Assembly: GCF_031846525.1 (NCBI RefSeq)
Contig: NZ_JAVRHM010000002.1
Span: 124,001-188,000 of the forward strand
Length of the DNA: 64,000 nucleotides
Source: Autumnicola patrickiae
Lineage (GTDB): Bacteria; Bacteroidota; Bacteroidia; Flavobacteriales; Flavobacteriaceae
Direction of reading: 5' to 3'
Below the pieces are notes generated by a model, which saw nothing but the letters and a program-made list of their open reading frames with translations, ran no database searches and was not told the DNA's origin. This document shows, in pieces, positions 34,313 to 42,070 of this stretch. Position 1 is the stretch's first letter. Each line of letters opens with the position of its first letter. Both the position numbers and the translations under genes were made by a program.

Positions 34313-34867
34313 TTAATTACTGGCTAATTCAATGGGTGCCACTTCAGTCCTGTCTATTTTAATATTCTGTATTTTGTTGCCGTTCTCCAGTTTAAGACGA
34401 TAAAATTCTTTGTCTATGTTACCGTTTCTACCTTTTGCGACGTAGAGGTTCCTTAAAATGTTCCAGCCTTTATAGTCCCTGTAGATTTCGTGAGAAAGAG
34501 CATTGGGCAATTTTATATTCCTGAACCTCTGATAGGTTTTTACCACCTTGCCTTCTCTGTCAAAATCCACTTTTAGAAAACCCTTTAGGGTGACAAAACT
34601 CACCTGGTAAGAATCCATATCCTTATCTTTCAGCTCAAGGATAAAGCGGTCTACATCAAAGTTCTTTTCCATAAAAGCTAAAGGATCTTTTTCAAATTCC
34701 CCAGTATAAGTTTCACTTACATTATAGAAATATTTATTTCCGCTATTGGTGATATGAGAAGCATTTGGAGCAAATGAAACAGTGGTTTCATTTAATTCGA
34801 CGATTCCCTGAGCACTTACAGCGCCAGCCCATACAAATAATACAAGATTAAAAATTAGTGTTTTCAT
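34313..34867 (-). CDS. Secreted protein of unknown function
   Basis: 184 residues. Signal peptide MKTLIFNLVLFVWAGAVSAQ (cut after about 19 or 20), then a mature part of about 165 residues with no Cys and mixed beta/alpha character (FKGFLKVDFDREGKVV-like turns: LKGFLKVDFDREGKVVKTY). Stands alone between the LytSR pair and a GAF-PAS gene, and carries its own strong terminator. No family recognised. Periplasmic location is expected from the SPI-type signal. Confidence 0.75.
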   Translation of the reverse strand: MKTLIFNLVLFVWAGAVSAQGIVELNETTVSFAPNASHITNSGNKYFYNVSETYTGEFEKDPLAFMEKNFDVDRFILELKDKDMDSYQVSFVTLKGFLKVDFDREGKVVKTYQRFRNIKLPNALSHEIYRDYKGWNILRNLYVAKGRNGNIDKEFYRLKLENGNKIQNIKIDRTEVAPIELASN

Positions 34868-35294
34868 GATTGTGAATTTTAAAATGTTGGTTGTTTTTAT
34901 TGTTTTAGTTGCTATTTCAGATTTACATAAATAAAAGTACCGTATACCTCCCCTACCTAACCTTGAAAAGATTTGAACTGCTGATTTATCGTTTCAGGAT
35001 ATCCATAAGATGTAATAAAGTGATTGAGAATTTTAATTTTAATGAGTAAATCCATTTAAACCAGATTTGAAGTTGTTCAGAACAAAGAAAAAGCAACCTG
35101 CTGCAAAGAAGTGACTAGGATTATTATTAATTGGTTATCAGAACCTTAACTAATACAGAAGAAGGTGAAAAAATTGTTTTGTAATAGTTTTCCTGTTGAT
35201 TCGTCTACCTGTAAAAAAGTAATTTTTTTACTTTCGCTTGATCTAATATTAATTTTGAGTTAAATTTAAAGCTCTCCGTGTATTACTATAGTTT
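34868..35294. other. Divergent intergenic region
   Basis: Holds the promoters of the leftward secreted-protein gene and the rightward GAF-PAS gene (one rightward promoter is listed). No coding frame seen. Confidence 0.4.
35227..35257 (+). promoter_or_regulatory. Candidate promoter of the GAF-PAS gene
   Basis: TTTA at 35227-35230, 19 bases, TAATTTTG at 35250-35257. Close to TTTG-N19-TAnnTTTG. The ATG is 37 bases downstream. Confidence 0.45.
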
Positions 35295-36413
35295 ATGAAT
35301 GAAGAAGAAAGACTTCTTGAGATCCGGCAATTGGAGATATTAGACACTCCCCCGGAAAAATATCTGGATGAATTAGCTGAAATTGCTTCGGCTCTTTGCG
35401 ACACTCCGGTTTCCCTCTTATCTATTGTAGATAAAGAACGCCAGTGGTTTAAAGCAAACAAAGGTTTTAACCGGATGGAGACTCCCAGATCAGCATCCTT
35501 TTGTGCTCACACCCTCCACCGCCCCAATGAAGTACTTGTTGTCGAAGATCCTCTAAATGATATTCGGTTTAAGGACAATCCCCTTGTCCTTAACGATCCT
35601 AAAATTCGCTTTTATGCCGGTGCTCCACTCCAAACTGCGAAAGGCAATGTGATAGGAACCCTTTGCATTATTGACAGCAAACCAAAAACTATTACTGAAG
35701 TACAAAAAAAGATGCTACAGTTACTGGCAGGCAAGGCCATAGATTATCTGGAAACCCGCAAAGTACTGAAGAAACAGGACGACAAAATAGAACTTAGCTC
35801 CGCACGTATTAAAAAGCTTACAGATCTTGCTCCCGCAGTAATCTACCAGCTGGAGCTTACCCCTGACAACAGGCTATACTTTTCTTTTATCAGCAAAGGC
35901 ATTTCAGAAGTACATCCAAACCTTAACCCTAAAGAATTAAAAGAAGATGCCACAATTTGCTTTAGTGTAGTCCACCCGGAGGATCGGGAAATGGTTAGAA
36001 AAAGCCTTCAGAAATCTGCCAGGGACCTAGACATTTGGGATGTAGAATACAGAGTTGGTGCAGCAGAAGGTGATATTAACTGGCACAGAGCTCTTGCTAA
36101 ACCAGAAAAGCAACCCAATAACACGGTGGTATGGTATGGAACCTTTGAGGATGTTACTCCGCAAAAAAAATATATTCAAACCCTGGAAAAGATTCTTTTT
36201 GATATTTCTCATGTGCTTCGCAAGCCCGTGGCAAATATGCTTGGTTTAACTTCTGCCCTGGAATCTGACGAATTGGATGATCATAAAATAAAGCTTTACA
36301 GTAAGCATCTAAAAGCAGTTTCAGAAGAAATGGACTCTTTTATACATCAATTGGCAGATGATTATTCAAAAATAAAAATGCAATTCTTTTCAGAAAATCC
36401 TGAAGAAAATTAA
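35295..36413 (+). CDS. GAF-PAS sensor protein ending in an HisKA-like helix hairpin
   Basis: 372 residues, soluble. GAF domain (about 18-155) with LCDTPVSLLSIVDKERQWF, SASFCAHTLHRP and RFYAGAPLQTAKGNVIGTLC. PAS domain (about 170-292) with APAVIYQLEL, VHPEDREMV and WYGTFEDVTPQKKY. Then a helical hairpin (about 297-362) with DISHVLRKPVANMLGL, aligning with the H box of histidine kinases (His306). The protein stops after this hairpin, with no ATPase domain. A TAA ends the frame naturally and no ATPase remnant follows in the next 190 bases. It could receive a phosphate from another kinase or act as a dimerising sensor. Confidence 0.8.
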   Translation: MNEEERLLEIRQLEILDTPPEKYLDELAEIASALCDTPVSLLSIVDKERQWFKANKGFNRMETPRSASFCAHTLHRPNEVLVVEDPLNDIRFKDNPLVLNDPKIRFYAGAPLQTAKGNVIGTLCIIDSKPKTITEVQKKMLQLLAGKAIDYLETRKVLKKQDDKIELSSARIKKLTDLAPAVIYQLELTPDNRLYFSFISKGISEVHPNLNPKELKEDATICFSVVHPEDREMVRKSLQKSARDLDIWDVEYRVGAAEGDINWHRALAKPEKQPNNTVVWYGTFEDVTPQKKYIQTLEKILFDISHVLRKPVANMLGLTSALESDELDDHKIKLYSKHLKAVSEEMDSFIHQLADDYSKIKMQFFSENPEEN

Positions 36414-36604
36414 TCTTGTTATGGAAATTGGCTGCCGGGAAATGGTTGTAGTACATTCCATCTTTCCTTTATCATCTTCAACTCTATAAATCCTTCTTAG
36501 CGGTTCTAAAACAACCTCCTGAATTTTGAAATTTTTCTTAGATTTGCTGAATGTTCTTGTAAGAAAATTTTTACGATTTGAGGATTGAACTTAATGTTTA
36601 AGTA

Positions 36605-37114
36605 ATGAAGAAAGAGAAAATAAGAGTCTTTGGGAAAAGATTTTTTAATCGTTCAGAAGTTTTCGTAGCTGCCTGCCTCGGAATTTTTATGCTGCTTTTT
36701 ACCGTTTACACCTTCGCTTTTACTGAAGAAGAAACCGTACCTGAACATGAACTAAAATCTATTGTTGGAGAATATTACCACGCCATGAACTTCAATAAAA
36801 TTGAAACCCTCCCCAAATATCTCAGTCCTAAAGTATGTGAATGGTACGGCAACAAAGATTTTAGCCTTAAGGAGATAATGAAGGAGGCCAGAAAACAGCG
36901 CGTGAGATTTCCTTTTTCTCATTCAGAAGTAGACTGGGATTCTTTTAAAGTTGAGCATCTGGAGAGTGGCGAATATATCGCGACCTACCATTTGCTTCAC
37001 AGAACCAAACGTAATTTAAACGAAAATTACCAGGCTTACCATCTAAATATAAGGACGCATTGGGATGCAAATTATAAGCTGAAATCAATATCAGAAACCA
37101 GGCTTAGCGAATAG
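36605..37114 (+). CDS. Membrane-anchored protein with an NTF2-like appearance
   Basis: 169 residues. A basic N-terminus, one membrane helix (about 18-40, VFVAACLGIFMLLFTVYTFA), then about 125 residues outside the cytosol. The latter starts EHELKSIVGEYYHAMNFNKI, like the first helices of NTF2/SnoaL-type folds, and ends in beta strands (EYIATYHLLHRTK, YHLNIRTHWDAN). Function unknown; the fold suggestion is inference. Confidence 0.65.
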   Translation: MKKEKIRVFGKRFFNRSEVFVAACLGIFMLLFTVYTFAFTEEETVPEHELKSIVGEYYHAMNFNKIETLPKYLSPKVCEWYGNKDFSLKEIMKEARKQRVRFPFSHSEVDWDSFKVEHLESGEYIATYHLLHRTKRNLNENYQAYHLNIRTHWDANYKLKSISETRLSE

Positions 37115-37187
37115 GATCTGCTTATAAGACTTTATGCTCAATATTTTCTTCTGGTAAATTGTGGTTCCCAGAATCTGTCATCATTTA

Positions 37188-37211
37188 GTCGATAATTGGC
37201 AAAAATCGAGA
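37188..37211 (+). repeat. Dispersed intergenic element, diverged copy
   Basis: gtcgataattggcaaaaatc followed by gaga: the left half GTCGATAATT is intact, the right half differs. Confidence 0.5.
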
Positions 37212-37289
37212 TCTTCTTTTTTTCGCACCATTTTACCGTCTCCCGAATGTGATATTTTAGTTTTATCTTAGATTTACTAAAGAATAAAA

Positions 37290-38513
37290 ATGTCTATAGT
37301 TCAAATTGTCACCATTATTGGTTCAATTCCGCTGTTCTCCTTAAGGACATTTCTTCCGGCATTTTTAACGGCCCTACTCTTAACTTATCCTGAATATTTT
37401 CCCGGCTTGGAAGGTGTCCCTGCAGTCTCTGAAGAAGCTTTTATTAGCAGAAATTGGGTTTTAATTGTACTTGGAAGTTTAAGCCTGCTGGAAATTATTG
37501 GAGATAAGAATACCGATGTTCGTAACCTCCTAAAAAACGCCGAAACTTACCTAAAACCGATTGCCTTTTTAGCTATTAACCTGAGCCTTTTGGATGAGAC
37601 TTCAGTAGAAGTTCTTCAGGAAGTCCAGTGGGCGGCATTTGATCCTCTTTGGGTAGTATTGGCCTTTGGTGCCCTCATGGTGCACTGGCTCGCCACTTTG
37701 AGGAGGGATTTCCTAGATTTTCTTGAAGATATAGATGAGGATGACAATCTTTTTATCGGCCGCATCACCAGCTGGATAGAAGACAGTCTCGTAGTTTTTG
37801 GTTTTCTATTGCTTATCTGGACAGGAATAATAATGGTAATCCTTTACGCTACAGCCATTGCTTTTTTTGTATTTATAAGGAAGCGCTATGATAAAAAGCT
37901 GGAAGAGCAAAAGCTGAAATGCTTTAATTGCGGAGAAAAAAACCTGCCTTTTGCAGTAAAATGTGTGAATTGCAAAAAACTTCAGCCTCAAATTTATGCT
38001 ATAGGAATATTTGGGCAAAAGAAAGAAGAACTTATTGTTAATGTTGAGAAGCATCAGTTAAACCTTCTCTCTCATAGAAAATGTGCAGACTGCGGAAACA
38101 AGCTCGACAGTAACAGATTGTTTCAAAACTGCCATTTTTGCGGCAACGCCCATTTTCAGTCCCCTACTGTAAAAGAATTTATAAAGAATCAGGACAAGAA
38201 ATTTTATAAAATTGCCGGACTGTCATTTCTGCTTGGCTTTGTGCCCGTGGTAGGCTTTCTTACAAGCGCTGTAATAGCCAATATCCACCTTTTTTCGCCT
38301 TACCGCAGGTATATACCTAAAGGAAGTTCCTTCCTTACTAAAGTCTTTATTAAAATTCTCACTTTCCTGTTCTTTGTGGTTGGAATTGCCCTGGGCTTTA
38401 TAGCTGCACCAGTTTATATCGTGCTTCGCTATTATATCTGGAAGAAAAAGTTCCAATCAAGAGCTGGTAAGTCTGCCAATTTTCTTTCTTCTGCGGAAAA
38501 AACAACCACTTGA
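37290..38513 (+). CDS. DUF4126 membrane protein with zinc-ribbon-like insert
   Basis: 407 residues. The first half (about 1-200) is a polytopic domain typical of DUF4126: RTFLPAFLTALLL, LSLLEIIGDKNTDVRNLL and FGALMVHWLATLRRDFLDFL, with several helices. The middle has two Cys clusters, KCFNCG...KCVNCKK (about 209-231) and KCADCG...CHFCGN (about 263-286), likely zinc ribbons on the cytosolic side. Two or three more helices end the protein. Function of DUF4126 is unknown. The ribbon-containing C-terminal half looks like an addition, since many members lack it. Confidence 0.75.
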   Translation: MSIVQIVTIIGSIPLFSLRTFLPAFLTALLLTYPEYFPGLEGVPAVSEEAFISRNWVLIVLGSLSLLEIIGDKNTDVRNLLKNAETYLKPIAFLAINLSLLDETSVEVLQEVQWAAFDPLWVVLAFGALMVHWLATLRRDFLDFLEDIDEDDNLFIGRITSWIEDSLVVFGFLLLIWTGIIMVILYATAIAFFVFIRKRYDKKLEEQKLKCFNCGEKNLPFAVKCVNCKKLQPQIYAIGIFGQKKEELIVNVEKHQLNLLSHRKCADCGNKLDSNRLFQNCHFCGNAHFQSPTVKEFIKNQDKKFYKIAGLSFLLGFVPVVGFLTSAVIANIHLFSPYRRYIPKGSSFLTKVFIKILTFLFFVVGIALGFIAAPVYIVLRYYIWKKKFQSRAGKSANFLSSAEKTTT

Positions 38514-38523
38514 AGGAATGGAG

Positions 38524-38543
38524 GACGATAATTGACATTTTTT
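38524..38543 (+). repeat. Dispersed intergenic element copy
   Basis: gacgataattgacatttttt, the GAC variant as at 4195, 4411 and 4594. Confidence 0.6.
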
Positions 38544-38589
38544 AAAGGTGTCTTTTTCGTATTCTAATATGAGGTATGTATGATGTGAA

Positions 38590-38620
38590 TAAAAAACCCG
38601 CAGCTTATCAACTGCAGGTT
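38590..38620 (-). terminator. Intrinsic terminator of the sugar dehydrogenase gene
   Basis: AACCCGCAG (38595-38603) pairs with CTGCAGGTT (38612-38620), one G-T wobble, 8-base loop. Read on the minus strand, a T run follows. Lies about 90 bases after the stop at 38710. Confidence 0.7.
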
Positions 38621-38647
38621 TAATTCTATGTCTAAAAAGTAATGAAG

Positions 38648-38675
38648 TGCGAAAATTGCCAAAATTTGGCTGTCC
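38648..38675 (+). repeat. Diverged copy of the dispersed element
   Basis: gtgcgaaaattgccaaaatt followed by tggctgtc: partial match between the terminator and the sugar dehydrogenase stop. Confidence 0.4.
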
Positions 38676-38709
38676 TTTAGATCAAAACTTAATTTTCACG
38701 CTCTGCTAA

Positions 38710-39888
38710 TTAATCCATGGCATTTAAGCGAAGGATTTTACCGTTTTTATCGTCGGTAAGAACATAAATGGATCCATCTGGAGCCTGTTCAACATCTCTT
38801 ACCCTTACGGTTAAAGGAATCCGCTCCACTTCTTCGGCTTGTTCACCATTTACCTCCATTCTTACCAGTCCGCTACTTGTCAATCCACCAATGAGGGCGC
38901 TATTTTGCCATTCGGGAAACATACTTCCGGTATAGAATATTAAACCTGAAGGCGAAATTGTAGGCGTCCAATGCACCACGGCATCAGCAAATTCTGAATT
39001 GGGTTGAGGATCTGGAATTTCACTTCCGTCGTAATTATCACCCCAGCTTTCTACCGGCCAACCGTAATTTTCTCCAACTTTAATCAGGTTAAACTCATCA
39101 CCTCCAAAAGGTCCCATTTCAGCGACCCAAAGCATACCGGTACCTGGATCTATGGCAGCACTTTCTATATTGCGGTGACCGTATGTCCAGATCTCATCCT
39201 TCTCATCGTCCTGATCTGTAAAGGGATTGTCTTGCGGTACCGAGCCATCTTTATTGATTCTTACTATAGTGCCAAGATGACTGGAATTATCCTGAGCGGG
39301 TTCAAATTTGAATCTCTCGGCCAGTGTAAGAAACAGCATTCCATCCTGTGCAAAAATAATTCTTCCGCCGAAATGGTTAGGGCCTTCAACTTTTGGCTCC
39401 ATTCTGAATATTACTTCAAAATCTTTTACCTCATTATCTTCAAATCGTCCCCTTCCCAAAGCAGTTGATGCCGTACTATCCTGGCCAGGTTCAGCAAAAG
39501 AGAGATAAATGTAGCTGTTCCGTTCAAAGTCGGGATCCAATGCTACATCTAATAAACCTCCCTGACCCTGATTAAAAACTTCTGGGGTACCCTGGATTGG
39601 TTGGGAGATACTATCCTGTTCATCATAAATTCTTAATGTCCCCGCACGCTCTGTAACCAACAGCCGGTTATCGGGTAAAAACGCCATTCCCCATGGATGA
39701 TCAAGATTCTCTGCCAACACCTCAACCTTAATGTCACCGGCGTCTGTCCTAACATTACTCTTTTGCGCAAAAGCCGAAAATGAAAATGTTAAGAGCAAAA
39801 AAACCCCAGTAATTTTAAAATGGCTCTCAGGCACTAAAGACAAAAACTGTCTCTGTAAATGGAAAATAAGTTGTCTGTTTCGAATCAT
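38710..39888 (-). CDS. PQQ-type aldose sugar dehydrogenase (soluble GDH/YliI family)
   Basis: 392 residues, exported. A long N-terminus precedes a signal peptide-like stretch (about 25-41: ITGVFLLLTFSFSAFAQ). The mature six-bladed propeller shows LDHPWGMAFLPDNRLLVTER, GQGGLLDVALDPDF, GPNHFGGRIIFAQDGMLFLT, IWTYGHRNIESAAIDP, EMGPFGGDEFNLI and SPSGLIFYTG. Oxidises aldoses with bound PQQ and Ca2+ in the periplasm. Canonical HGPRGGDE is here EMGPFGGDE and GERF is AERF, so activity may differ. No PQQ synthesis gene is nearby. A later start cannot be excluded (N-terminus unusually long). Confidence 0.88.
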   Translation of the reverse strand: MIRNRQLIFHLQRQFLSLVPESHFKITGVFLLLTFSFSAFAQKSNVRTDAGDIKVEVLAENLDHPWGMAFLPDNRLLVTERAGTLRIYDEQDSISQPIQGTPEVFNQGQGGLLDVALDPDFERNSYIYLSFAEPGQDSTASTALGRGRFEDNEVKDFEVIFRMEPKVEGPNHFGGRIIFAQDGMLFLTLAERFKFEPAQDNSSHLGTIVRINKDGSVPQDNPFTDQDDEKDEIWTYGHRNIESAAIDPGTGMLWVAEMGPFGGDEFNLIKVGENYGWPVESWGDNYDGSEIPDPQPNSEFADAVVHWTPTISPSGLIFYTGSMFPEWQNSALIGGLTSSGLVRMEVNGEQAEEVERIPLTVRVRDVEQAPDGSIYVLTDDKNGKILRLNAMD

Positions 39889-39905
39889 AGCTTTTATTTT
39901 TTATT

Positions 39906-39936
39906 CCTATATACCTAATATAGCAAGAGTTGCAAA
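39906..39936 (-). promoter_or_regulatory. Candidate promoter of the sugar dehydrogenase gene
   Basis: On the minus strand TTTG (39933-39936), 19 bases, TATATAGG (39906-39913), near the TTTG-N19-TAnnTTTG form. The start codon at 39888 lies 17 bases further. Confidence 0.4.
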
Positions 39937-40169
39937 TTTGGACAATAACTTGGCAAAGCCTTAACAGCTAAAAATTATATAATACGTAGGATTTCACCTT
40001 CATTTTAATTCACTTTCCTTTACAACCTCAAATACAAATACTATGGACAAAGAACCATAATTTCCTACACACCATTATAAAAAACCCTTGAAATGGCATA
40101 TAAAACCTCTAAATCACTAATATCCAATCATTTAATTATCTTACAAAAAGAATTATTTTTACCAAAAAT

Positions 40170-40200
40170 GTTGCACTTAATCTATATTTTATTATATTTA
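40170..40200 (+). promoter_or_regulatory. Candidate promoter of the 178-residue unknown gene
   Basis: GTTG (40170-40173), 19 bases, TATATTTA (40193-40200). The expected transcript start near 40207 leaves almost no leader for an ATG at 40212, which favours the ATG at 40221. Confidence 0.45.
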
Positions 40201-40220
40201 AACCTTAATTCTTGATAGTC

Positions 40221-40757
40221 ATGAAAGAAACTTCTGAGGTTTTCTGTACATATCCTAATCCTTACCTGGTGAGAAATGAAGTCTCTTCTATAACCGTAAG
40301 TCGATCAGCGAGCTTAAAAGTCGGTTTAAAGAACCCGAAAAAAGAAGAACAGAAATCCATAGGAATATCTTTAGGTAAAGTAAGCAATAGCCTTGTGAGT
40401 TCCTTTTTAAACGCCTGGCAAAAATTAATTGACAGCCCTCAAACTTTTCCAGAACAGGAAGAAACCCCCGTAGCTACCTATGTTATTAACGACAACAGTA
40501 AAGAAGAGGAAGAACAAATGTTAAGTGAAGTTCTTTGCAATTCATTAAATCTGGAACCAAACTCTGCCGCTTCATGGGAGGCTATTAAAGCAACCAATAA
40601 AATCTACCATGAAGATTTTCCCGGAAGCTATATTATCGAACACAAAGGCGAAAGGCTCGGGATCTTTTTTCTTACTATTAGAAATCGGGTAAATGGTATT
40701 TCTGAAGTTAGTTATGAATTTCTTCCTAACGTCAGGAGCTTTAATTACATTTTTTAA
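40221..40757 (+). CDS. Protein of unknown function
   Basis: 178 residues from MKETSEVFCTYPNPYLVRNE. An ATG three codons upstream (40212) is disfavoured by the likely promoter position. Soluble, with no signal peptide. A Lys-rich first part, an acidic middle (NDNSKEEEEQMLSEVLCNSL) and a C-terminal alpha/beta part with YHEDFPGSYIIEHKGERLGI and a hydrophobic strand GIFFLTIRN. It stands alone before the surface operon. No family recognised. Confidence 0.65.
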   Translation: MKETSEVFCTYPNPYLVRNEVSSITVSRSASLKVGLKNPKKEEQKSIGISLGKVSNSLVSSFLNAWQKLIDSPQTFPEQEETPVATYVINDNSKEEEEQMLSEVLCNSLNLEPNSAASWEAIKATNKIYHEDFPGSYIIEHKGERLGIFFLTIRNRVNGISEVSYEFLPNVRSFNYIF

Positions 40758-41513
40758 TACCCTATTTTTGTAAGTAAAAAACTACATTCATTCTACTGAC
40801 TTTCAGCGATGTAAGTTTAGGATTACAAGAATTATTTTCTTTCAAAAAAAATTTTCGACTATTTTCTCCAGGATTTAATCTTCTTTAAACCCCTTTTGCA
40901 ATCCTTCTATTGCGGAAAATCCTACCTCTTCTTGAAAAATTACTTATTTGGACATCGCCAGATATTTCCTACGTATAATAAGTCGTTTAATTAGCCACGC
41001 ATTAACTCGAATTTCCACATGGCTCGTTGGAAAATGAGTTTAAAAAGTAACTTTCAAGCTGTAAGAAAGGTGCCTCATTTTTTATTCCTGTCGTGATCAA
41101 AACAGCTTTTTAAATTATTGAAAACCAAAACCCTATACATAAATGGTTTTTCATTTATTATTTCTAATTACGTAGGAAACACCTAAGTTTACTGAACTTT
41201 CAAAACACAGAAACTTTATGAGAAAGAATATTCTTTTTCGACCAGGGAGATACTTTTATGTCTCTGAATTTTCAATTTCTACAACCTTTTTTCAAAGCAC
41301 ATTTCCTTCCACAATAGACGTCTAAATTATCCTTAAAGTTTCCCATTTGATATCATAAGAATTTAAGATTACACCCCACCTACGTATTTTCCTACTTAGC
41401 ACTTAATCGATTATAATGTTTGTTTTATCGGATATTATTTTGATGTTTGGCAAATCATTAACAAAAAGAATAGCAGTAAAATTTGAATGAGTAATCTGCC
41501 CCTAACCCTACTT
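40758..41513. other. Long intergenic region upstream of the surface operon
   Basis: About 750 AT-rich bases with no coding frame. Three words of the type TCCTACGTA / TACGTAGGA lie at 40968-40976, 41169-41177 and 41379-41386 (the last with CCTACGTA), spaced about 200 bases apart. A fourth lies at 39983-39991, before the previous gene. They could be regulator sites for the surface operon. Confidence 0.45.
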
Positions 41514-42065
41514 ATGAAATATTTGTCCCTATTGCTTATTTTATTCCTACCCCATGTTATCCAGGCTCAGGAAGAGCAACCTGAAGCAAACCCAGGTTAT
41601 ACCATTCATAATGTAATTGTTCCTTCGGGAGGAGATGCTAATGGTGATGGCGGTTCTGTTGCTTTTACTTTAGGCCAGGTATTTTATCTCACTTATGAGG
41701 ATACCGATAATTCTATTAACGAAGGTATCCAGCAACCATTTCTAAATGCATCTGAAGAAGTTCCTGCTGTTGTAGATGAATCTAATCCTCCCGGGGATGA
41801 AACGGATAAAAACCTTCCGCCAAGTATTGAGGTTATAGCCTACCCCAATCCTATGACTGAATTTTTCATTATTGAAATATCTAATTTTAAGGCTGAAGGT
41901 TACTCCTACCAGTTCTTTGATTTGCACGGCAGGTTATTGGAACTAGGTCCAATCGAAAATCGCAGAACAAAAATTAGCCCGAGTAATTTAGGATCTGCAA
42001 TGTATATACTCAAGGTTTTTAAGCAAAACAAAAATATTAAAACATTTAAAATTCTTAAAAGATAA
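41514..42065 (+). CDS. Small secreted protein with type IX sorting domain
   Basis: 183 residues from MKYLSLLLILFLPHVIQAQ (signal peptide). A Met nine codons earlier is possible but would put polar residues before the signal. Mature N-terminus YTIHNVIVPSGGDANGDGGS and FTLGQVFYLTYEDTDN, a Pro/acidic linker (about 85-108), then a C-terminal domain of the por-secretion type A: IEVIAYPNPMTEFFIIEISN, YQFFDLHGRLLE and a basic end MYILKVFKQNKNIKTFKILK. Exported by the type IX system and attached at the cell surface or released. First gene of a three-gene surface operon (5 bases to the next). Confidence 0.85.
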   Translation: MKYLSLLLILFLPHVIQAQEEQPEANPGYTIHNVIVPSGGDANGDGGSVAFTLGQVFYLTYEDTDNSINEGIQQPFLNASEEVPAVVDESNPPGDETDKNLPPSIEVIAYPNPMTEFFIIEISNFKAEGYSYQFFDLHGRLLELGPIENRRTKISPSNLGSAMYILKVFKQNKNIKTFKILKR

Positions 42066-42070
42066 AAGCA

